From assembly GCA_003661605.2 (NCBI GenBank), contig QMWL02000048.1:1-5745 (forward strand): a stretch of DNA of 5,745 nt. The letters are read 5' to 3'. A model generated the notes under the pieces. It saw nothing but the letters and a program-made list of their open reading frames with translations, did not search any database and was not told the origin of the DNA. The stretch comes from an archaeon (GTDB taxonomy: Archaea; Thermoproteota; QMWL01). This document shows positions 1-3,806 of the stretch, in pieces. How positions within the stretch are numbered: the stretch's first letter is position 1; each line of letters starts with the position of its first letter. A program made the translations under genes and the position numbers.

Positions 1-84
1 GCACAAGCACTCGTTGAAGCAGGAGCGGACCGCATCGGGACGAGTACTGCTGAAGCTTTGGTGCGCGAGCTGGCTTGCGCTTAA
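1..84 (+). CDS. deoC: Deoxyribose-phosphate aldolase (DeoC), C-terminal end only
   Basis: The window opens inside a gene read in frame 1, with 27 codons before TAA at 82-84. The residues ALVEAGADRIGTSTAEALV match the last strand and helix of the DeoC TIM barrel, where the family has a G-A-x-R-I-G-T-S phosphate-binding segment. Known role of the family: reversible cleavage of 2-deoxyribose-5-phosphate to glyceraldehyde-3-phosphate and acetaldehyde in deoxynucleoside breakdown, in the cytoplasm. The lysine and aspartate of the active site lie outside the window, so activity cannot be judged. The stop codon lies inside an A/T-rich box that may be the promoter of the next gene, which starts 22 nt downstream on the same strand. 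Other class I aldolase-type barrels share a similar phosphate loop, but the IGTS wording fits DeoC best. Confidence 0.85.
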   Translation, partial: AQALVEAGADRIGTSTAEALVRELACA

Positions 85-86
85 AT
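80..86 (+). promoter_or_regulatory. Possible archaeal TATA box for the coiled-coil gene
   Basis: The sequence CTTAAAT, centred near 83, lies about 24 nt upstream of the GTG at 107 and overlaps the deoC stop codon. No Shine-Dalgarno sequence precedes that GTG, so a leaderless or nearly leaderless transcript is a reasonable inference. The nonamer TTAAATCCC at 81-89 recurs at 2337-2345 upstream of vapB, at a similar distance from its proposed start. A short A/T box can arise by chance, so support is modest. Confidence 0.35.
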
Positions 87-106
87 CCCGTTCAATAAGC
101 GCATAG

Positions 107-520
107 GTGCCGTCCAGAAAGAAGAAAAAGAGGGAAAGACCCTCGCTCGCTCAACTCGTTCGTGTAATTGCGGGAGTTCGAACCAAGTTAGAGGAGCTTA
201 CCACGACAATTCAGGGTCTTCAAAACCGCGTTGAACAGCTGGAAAAGAACTTCGAAGAACTCCGTACCGAGTTCGTGGATCTGAAGAGCTCTGTCGAAGG
301 ACTCCGTAGCGAGATCGAAGGTGAGCTTCAAGCGCTTGTCGAAGAGTTGGAGCGCCTAGAGGAGCTTACAGAGGCTGTTCCCGGTGAGGAGGTAGAGGTC
401 GAGCTAAAGGAAGCACCCCCGGAGGTCGTTGAAGAAGTACCTCCAGAGGAGGAGGTGGAGGTTCCTGAGGAGGTTGAGATAGAGTTCGAGGAAGAGGAGG
501 AAGGGAAGGAAAGCGCGTAG
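107..520 (+). CDS. Coiled-coil protein with basic head and glutamate-rich tail
   Basis: I do not recognise a named family. The 137-residue product has three parts. Residues 4-11 are a basic cluster (RKKKKRER). Residues 14-87 form a predicted coiled coil, with hydrophobic residues in an unbroken 3-4 spacing from L14 to I70 (L14, L17, I21, V24, L28, L31, I35, L38, V42, L45, F49, L52, F56, L59, V63, L66, I70); a stutter at 70-74 is followed by L77, L81 and L84. Residues 94-137 are a Glu/Pro/Val tail with 22 Glu in 44 residues. There is no signal peptide or membrane segment, so it is probably cytoplasmic. GTG at 107 is the first possible start because TAG at 104-106 is in frame just upstream. The first V4R gene begins 3 nt after its stop, so co-expression is likely. 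A scaffold or tether role is inference. Low-complexity composition makes homology calls unreliable. Confidence 0.75.
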   Translation: MPSRKKKKRERPSLAQLVRVIAGVRTKLEELTTTIQGLQNRVEQLEKNFEELRTEFVDLKSSVEGLRSEIEGELQALVEELERLEELTEAVPGEEVEVELKEAPPEVVEEVPPEEEVEVPEEVEIEFEEEEEGKESA

Positions 521-523
521 GTC

Positions 524-1042
524 TTGGCTTCTCCTGAAGATTTTTTCAGAATGCTTGAGGTTAGCCCTGAGAAGGGCATTCTTATCCTTCATGGCGTACG
601 ACATGTTATGCTTAGCGTACAGTCCTTTGCCGCGCTCTGCACTACTCTCATCCAAGGATTTGGCGCAGGTATGCGCGCTGTCCTCTACGATGCAGGATTT
701 CGTACAGGACATGACTTTGTCGGCTACTCTGCACGACGCTTCGGTGTTGAGCGCTTAGAGGAAGTTTTACAGCACATCATCGATGGTGATGCGTTAGAAG
801 GGTGGGGGCGGTATGAAGTAGTGTCTGTTGATCGCCAACAGCGTCGTGTTGTCATCCGCGTGTATAACTCGATCGCTGCACGCGCCTTTCCTCAAAGCGA
901 GCAACCCGCTTGCGACTTCCTTCGCGGATACTTCGCAGGCATTTTCACCGCGATCTTCGACCAACCGGTACGCTGTGAAGAAACGCAGTGTATGGCTCTC
1001 GGCAACCCCTTCTGCGAATTCCGCATCGAACCCGAACAATGA
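524..1042 (+). CDS. V4R-domain protein (first of a tandem pair)
   Basis: The 172-residue product is essentially one V4R (4-vinyl reductase) domain. This small-molecule-binding domain was first named in BchJ and occurs in XylR/DmpR-type sensors and many archaeal proteins; its fold is related to Bet3/TRAPP subunits. Visible hallmarks are GAGMRAVLYDAG near 47-58, GDALEGWGRY near 88-97, CDFLRGYFAGIF at 130-141, and the terminal C151-x4-C156-x7-C164 cluster followed by FR, which could bind a metal. No DNA-binding or kinase domain is attached, so this is a stand-alone module. TTG at 524 is chosen because the SPEDFF segment after it aligns with DPRQFF at the start of the second V4R protein; ATG at 551 would remove it. 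A purine-rich GGAAGGAAAG lies 13-20 nt upstream as a poor ribosome-binding site. The gene starts 3 nt after the coiled-coil gene and overlaps the next one. Ligand unknown. Confidence 0.88.
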   Translation: MASPEDFFRMLEVSPEKGILILHGVRHVMLSVQSFAALCTTLIQGFGAGMRAVLYDAGFRTGHDFVGYSARRFGVERLEEVLQHIIDGDALEGWGRYEVVSVDRQQRRVVIRVYNSIAARAFPQSEQPACDFLRGYFAGIFTAIFDQPVRCEETQCMALGNPFCEFRIEPEQ

Positions 1043-1548
1043 CCGCTCCCATCGACCCTCGACAGTTCTTCAAACCCAATCCTCAGACTGGTGTTCTCAA
1101 AGCACTCGATCACGAAGCCTTTACGCTTCGCATCGCTACAATAGGGTTCATCCTACGCAGCGCTATCGATCTCCTTGGCGCTGGCGCGCTTGCAGTACTG
1201 CGTGAAGCAGGGCGGAAAGCGGGCGCTGGTACATACGCTATCATTGCTAAGCAACAGCCGTCAACTAATCAGGAACTGCTCTTCTTGCTCATTGAAGGTG
1301 ATGCGCTAGCAGGGTGGGGGCGGTATCGCTTTGAACACCTCGATCATGAACGAAAGGAAGCGACCATTGTAGTAGAGAACTCGTTCGTAGCTGATGCAAT
1401 CGGATCCTATCCACAGCCTGTTTGCGCATTCCTCGCAGGATACTTCGAAGGCTTCTTCTCCGCCCTCTGGCAGTGCTCTGTAACTTGCGAAGAGGAGGTT
1501 TGTAAGGCTACTGGAGCACCCCACTGCCGTTTTCGCCTATCCTCCTAA
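1039..1548 (+). CDS. V4R-domain protein (second of a tandem pair)
   Basis: This 169-residue V4R protein is a diverged paralogue of its upstream neighbour. Shared blocks are the N-terminal P-x-x-F-F, GAG-x2-AVL-x2-AG (GAGALAVLREAG), GDALAGWGRY, the V-x-NS segment, C129-x-FL-x-GYF-x-G-F, and the C150-x4-C155-x7-C163 cluster followed by FR. The nucleotide stretch around GDAL-x-GWGRY is nearly identical in the two genes, consistent with tandem duplication. I place the start at ATG 1039, which overlaps the TGA of the upstream gene as ATGA and lacks its own Shine-Dalgarno, implying translational coupling. A GTG at 988 would add 17 residues unlike the family and overlap the upstream gene by 55 nt. 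V4R/Bet3-type domains are known to dimerise, so the pair may form a heterodimer (inference). The TAA at 1546-1548 overlaps the stop of the convergent DUF72 gene by 4 bp. Confidence 0.88.
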   Translation: MTAPIDPRQFFKPNPQTGVLKALDHEAFTLRIATIGFILRSAIDLLGAGALAVLREAGRKAGAGTYAIIAKQQPSTNQELLFLLIEGDALAGWGRYRFEHLDHERKEATIVVENSFVADAIGSYPQPVCAFLAGYFEGFFSALWQCSVTCEEEVCKATGAPHCRFRLSS

Positions 1549-2285
1549 CCCTCCAATAAGGTGCGTTTTCTCGTCCTCCTTCGCCCCACTCGCTGCTCAA
1601 GCATCTGAAGCGTAGTACGCGCATTACTCAGCATTGCGTGATCGTTGTTGTAGAAGATGTAGAGGCGTGAAGGGCGAGCTGTAAGACACCGCTCTAACAC
1701 TTCTTGGATCTCCTCCTCGCTATACTCGTGACCATACCAGATGGTACGCCCGTGCATACGCATATACACCGCATCACTCGTTCGAAAAACCGTGTTTGGA
1801 AGATCCGGGCAGTCAACCGACACCAGTGTAACTCCAAGGTCCTCGCACCACCGTATCCACCGCTCGGTAAACCATTCCTGATGCCGCCACTCGAGAGCAA
1901 ATCGTGGTCCTAACTCGCAGCGCTCGATAAAGTGGCGAAGCTTATCGACAAAGTAATCGGTGGGGCGTGCGGTAGGCGGTAGTTGAAACAGGTAGAAGTC
2001 GACGAACGGGTCTAACTCGTGAAATACGTCTGAGAACCACTCCCACCGCTCCCATGCACGCCCTCCAAACCGGTGGACGTGAGTGATGAGGCGCGTAACC
2101 TTTACTGCCCATCGAAAGCCCTCAGGCGTACGCCGCCGCCATCCACGAACCTGAGTTCTGAAAGGAATTCTATAGAAGCTTGCGTTTAGCTCCACCGCAT
2201 TGAGGTTCGAGTACCGTACGTACCAGTCAAATCCATCAGGATTCCAATCGTACATCCAGCCTGAGGTCCCTACGTAGTAGCGCAC
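1545..2285 (-). CDS. DUF72 (YecE-like) family protein
   Basis: The 246-residue product, of usual length for the family, is a clear DUF72 member. Motifs in order: GTSGWMYDW at 6-14, AVELNASFYRIP at 30-41, RWAVKVTRLITH, FQLPP, FALEWRHQEWF, RMHGRTIWY followed by a YSEEE segment, and FYNNDHAMLSNA near the C terminus. DUF72 proteins adopt a TIM-barrel-like fold. Their biochemical role is unsettled, so no reaction is assigned. The protein has no signal peptide and is probably cytoplasmic. Its basic C terminus includes an RRRTRKR run. The GTG start is supported by GGAGG nine nucleotides upstream and by the family's conserved start (RYYVGTSGW). The gene converges on the V4R pair and diverges from vapB across 80 bp, so it is likely a separate transcription unit with no evident functional tie to either side. 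Confidence 0.93.
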   Translation of the reverse strand: MRYYVGTSGWMYDWNPDGFDWYVRYSNLNAVELNASFYRIPFRTQVRGWRRRTPEGFRWAVKVTRLITHVHRFGGRAWERWEWFSDVFHELDPFVDFYLFQLPPTARPTDYFVDKLRHFIERCELGPRFALEWRHQEWFTERWIRWCEDLGVTLVSVDCPDLPNTVFRTSDAVYMRMHGRTIWYGHEYSEEEIQEVLERCLTARPSRLYIFYNNDHAMLSNARTTLQMLEQRVGRRRTRKRTLLEG

Positions 2286-2294
2286 CCCTTCTTT

Positions 2295-2299
2295 CCTCC
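2295..2299 (-). promoter_or_regulatory. Shine-Dalgarno site of the DUF72 gene
   Basis: On the minus strand GGAGG is followed by nine nucleotides and then the GTG at 2285. It is the only strong ribosome-binding site in the window and fixes this start. It also shows that the organism uses anti-SD pairing on leadered transcripts, while most other starts here lack such a site. Confidence 0.75.
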
Positions 2300-2325
2300 A
2301 AATGGGTAATTAGTGCTACGCGGAA

Positions 2326-2348
2326 TGTGGGAATGTTTAAATCCCACA
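2326..2348. promoter_or_regulatory. Inverted repeat around TTTAAA: possible shared promoter and VapBC operator
   Basis: TGTGGGA (2326-2332) and TCCCACA (2342-2348) are perfect 7-bp arms around a 9-nt centre containing the self-complementary TTTAAA (2336-2341). TTTAAA is centred about 27 nt before the proposed vapB TTG at 2366, the spacing expected of an archaeal TATA box for a leaderless transcript. Read on the other strand it would start DUF72 transcription near 2312, giving a leader of about 27 nt that includes the GGAGG. VapBC systems commonly autoregulate by binding palindromes at their own promoter, so the arms may be the operator (inference). A wider pair, AATGGG (2301-2306) and CCCATT (2357-2362), nests outside it. 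A terminator is unlikely, since the structure precedes genes on both strands and lacks a T-run. Confidence 0.5.
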
Positions 2349-2365
2349 AATTGCATCCCATTAGC

Positions 2366-2638
2366 TTGGTAGAAGTCGTAATCCGCGAACGCGGGCGCAT
2401 CGTGCTTCCAGCAGAAATACGGCGTGCGCTCTGTCTCCGTGAAGGCGACCGCCTTCAGGTGTCGATTAAAGACGGCGCGATCGTTCTCCGCCCCCTCCGC
2501 CACACCCGCTTACTTGCCCTTAGAGGTGTCCTACGTGGAGAGAAGGTCCGCTTAGAAGAAATCGAAACCGCTCTTGCGAGCGAAGTTGAACGCGAACTTC
2601 GGTTATCGCGGAAGACCTCTCCGGTTCGTCGACGCTAA
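2366..2638 (+). CDS. vapB: VapB-like antitoxin, AbrB/SpoVT family
   Basis: The residues EVVIRERGRIVLPAEIRRAL followed by REGDRL-x-V form the swapped-hairpin AbrB/SpoVT DNA-binding domain (residues 3-32 from this start). The downstream DGAIVLRPL and LRGVLRG segments are typical of VapB antitoxins, whose C-terminal part wraps around the toxin. Known role of the family: bind and neutralise the cognate PIN ribonuclease and repress the operon. I chose TTG at 2366 (90 residues) because the family normally starts right before this segment and the TTTAAA box lies about 27 nt upstream. GTG 2327 or ATG 2333 would add a non-homologous extension (up to 13 residues) encoded by the palindrome itself. No Shine-Dalgarno precedes any of these candidates. 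The C terminus is very basic (KTSPVRRR), and the gene overlaps the toxin gene in another frame. The role is secure; the start is less certain. Confidence 0.85.
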   Translation: MVEVVIRERGRIVLPAEIRRALCLREGDRLQVSIKDGAIVLRPLRHTRLLALRGVLRGEKVRLEEIETALASEVERELRLSRKTSPVRRR

Positions 2639-3017
2639 CGTTTTCATCTACTTTCTCGCTGACGACCCTCTCTACGGAAAGCCCGCTGCCGCTATCATGC
2701 AGCGTATTGAAGCAGGGGAGCCTGTAGCGGTTTCAACTCTCGTTTTAGCTCAGGTCTGCGCATACTTACAGCGACGCGCTCCTCAGTACATCCCTCTCTT
2801 CTTGGCTAGCCTTCGCCTCCCCAACGTTATCCACGTGTCCACTACGTACTCCGACTTCCTTACTGCCCTAGACCTCTTAGAACAGCTACACCTTTCTCAC
2901 CAGCTTTGGGACGATGCGGTTCTCGTTGCACAAATGCAACGACTGCATATACGGGAAATCTACTCCAACGATCGAGACTTCGATCACTTCCCACAGGTAA
3001 AGCGACTCTTCGCCTAA
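2574..3017 (+). CDS. vapC: VapC-like toxin, PIN-domain ribonuclease with Glu-to-Gln change
   Basis: PIN domain of the VapC type, 147 residues from TTG 2574 or 143 from TTG 2586. No Shine-Dalgarno decides between them; an in-frame TAG at 2553-2555 bars anything further upstream. PIN nucleases use a cluster of acidic residues to hold Mg2+ and cut RNA. Here D20 (FVDANVF), D114 (WDDAVLVA) and D133 (SNDRDFDHFP) are in place. The second site, normally Glu in a segment like VLAEV, reads VLAQV (Q60, codon CAG). That could weaken activity or mark a subfamily in which another residue serves. The gene overlaps vapB by 53-65 nt, tighter than is usual for VapBC pairs, which suggests translational coupling. 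The extra 15 or so residues before the first Asp are probably a by-product of the overlap. The glycosyltransferase gene starts 5 nt after its stop. Confidence 0.87.
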   Translation: MRAKLNANFGYRGRPLRFVDANVFIYFLADDPLYGKPAAAIMQRIEAGEPVAVSTLVLAQVCAYLQRRAPQYIPLFLASLRLPNVIHVSTTYSDFLTALDLLEQLHLSHQLWDDAVLVAQMQRLHIREIYSNDRDFDHFPQVKRLFA

Positions 3018-3022
3018 CGTAG

Positions 3023-3757
3023 TTGAAGCGTTTTCAACAACCGCCGAACATACGCGTGCGCCTCACCGTCGTCATCCCAGCTCGCGACGAAGAGGCTGTT
3101 ATCCAAGATACACTTCGCAGGGTTCTCGCAACGCTCTCACCTCATTACCATGAGCTTGAGATAGTGGTTGTTGACGATGGTAGCACGGACCGTACTGCTG
3201 AACTGGTTGCAGAGGTGGCAGCTCAGGATGCGCGCGTTAAGCTTGTACGACATGACCGCGGGTATGGCGGGGGGCGCGCAGTACGTACGGGCATCTTACA
3301 CGCTTCTGGTGATGTGATTGTTGCAGTAGATGCAGACCTTAGCTATACTCCTGATCAAATTCCTCGTCTCGTTAAAGCCGTAGAACAGGGCGCAGACATC
3401 GCAATCGGCTCTCCCTTTATGCGGGGTGGTGGCGTAGAGAACGTTCCTCGATTTCGGCTCTGGCTAAGCAAGTGGGGTAACAAGCTGCTTGGACGCGTAC
3501 TAGGCGGCTACACCTGTGTTACAGGCATTTTTCGCGCCTATCGCCGCGAGGTAGCGCGTGAAGTCGCGGAGCGCATTCACCTAGATGGAAAGGAACTTTG
3601 GCCTGAAACCGTGTACTATGCACGCAAGCGGGGCTGGAAGATCGTAGAAGTGCCCGCCATTCTCCGCGGCCGACGGGCGGGACGTAGTAAGTTTAAAGCA
3701 GGAAAAGCTATCGTTAGCCATCTGCGTTTGCTCTTTAGGTATTTGCTCCGCCGCTAA
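3023..3757 (+). CDS. Family 2 glycosyltransferase, dolichol-phosphate sugar synthase type
   Basis: A 244-residue GT-A fold enzyme of family GT2. Motifs: VVIPARDEE at 16-24, VVVDDGSTDRT at 48-58 (nucleotide binding), RHDRGYGGGRAVRTGI near 76-91, the metal-binding D103-A-D105 in VDADLSYTPDQIP, and GSPFMRGGG. Later segments are GKELWPE and GRRAGRSKFK, typical of DPM1-like and other polyprenyl-phosphate sugar synthases. These enzymes transfer mannose or glucose from a nucleotide sugar to a polyprenyl phosphate at the cytoplasmic membrane face; the sugar here cannot be read. No transmembrane segment follows the catalytic domain, so it is the short, peripheral type. TTG 3023 is the earliest start because TAG lies in frame at 3020-3022; GTG 3056 would also keep all motifs. 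Arg is nearly all CGN (2 AGR of 32). The gene follows vapC by 5 nt, and a sequon-rich secreted protein follows it. Confidence 0.9.
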   Translation: MKRFQQPPNIRVRLTVVIPARDEEAVIQDTLRRVLATLSPHYHELEIVVVDDGSTDRTAELVAEVAAQDARVKLVRHDRGYGGGRAVRTGILHASGDVIVAVDADLSYTPDQIPRLVKAVEQGADIAIGSPFMRGGGVENVPRFRLWLSKWGNKLLGRVLGGYTCVTGIFRAYRREVAREVAERIHLDGKELWPETVYYARKRGWKIVEVPAILRGRRAGRSKFKAGKAIVSHLRLLFRYLLRR

Positions 3758-3767
3758 CAGCTACTAG

Positions 3768-3777
3768 TCTTTTCAAA
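3768..3777 (+). terminator. T-rich tract after the glycosyltransferase gene
   Basis: GTCTTTTC lies about 12 nt after the glycosyltransferase stop. Archaeal transcription often ends at short T-rich tracts without a hairpin, and none is visible here. The tract precedes the TATA-like box of the next gene, so termination followed by a new start is plausible but weakly supported. Confidence 0.25.
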
Positions 3778-3779
3778 AC

Positions 3780-3787
3780 TTTAATAG
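3780..3787 (+). promoter_or_regulatory. Possible TATA box for the secreted protein gene
   Basis: CTTTAATA, preceded by AAAA that could serve as a purine-rich BRE element, is centred about 24 nt before the ATG at 3807. This is the same box-to-start distance as for the coiled-coil gene. It suggests that the secreted protein has its own promoter with a very short or absent leader. An alternative is read-through from the glycosyltransferase gene, with AAAGGG just before the ATG as a weak ribosome-binding site. Confidence 0.4.
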
Positions 3788-3806
3788 AGTCCGTACGGGT
3801 AAAGGG

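Noticed and set aside
370..510. GAG/GAA-rich stretch as a tandem DNA repeat
   Set aside because: Units such as GAGGAGGT recur irregularly without a fixed period; the pattern is explained by the Glu/Val/Pro-rich tail it encodes.
328..712. Open frames on the minus strand opposite the glutamate-rich tail and the first V4R gene
   Set aside because: Their Ser/Thr- or Leu-rich products are the antisense of GAG/GAA-rich codons and match no family; the plus-strand frames show clear domains.
988..1038. GTG at 988 as an upstream start for the second V4R gene
   Set aside because: The added 17 residues do not resemble the V4R family and lie entirely over the Cys-cluster coding end of the first V4R gene; ATG 1039 gives a classic ATGA junction.
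828..1205. Plus-strand open frame of 125 codons across the V4R junction
   Set aside because: It is out of frame with two well-supported overlapping genes, its product has no recognisable domain, and it looks like a shadow.
1545..1600. Possible bidirectional terminator at the convergent V4R2/DUF72 junction
   Set aside because: Only a short TTTT near 1564-1567 is present on the plus strand and no hairpin was found, so support is too weak to list as a feature.
2326..2348. Inverted repeat as an intrinsic terminator
   Set aside because: It is upstream of genes on both strands, has a 9-nt A/T-rich centre and no following T-run on either strand.
2270..2503. Minus-strand open frame across the DUF72-vapB intergenic region
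   Set aside because: It lies antisense to the conserved AbrB domain, covers the proposed promoter and overlaps the DUF72 start; no domain is recognisable.
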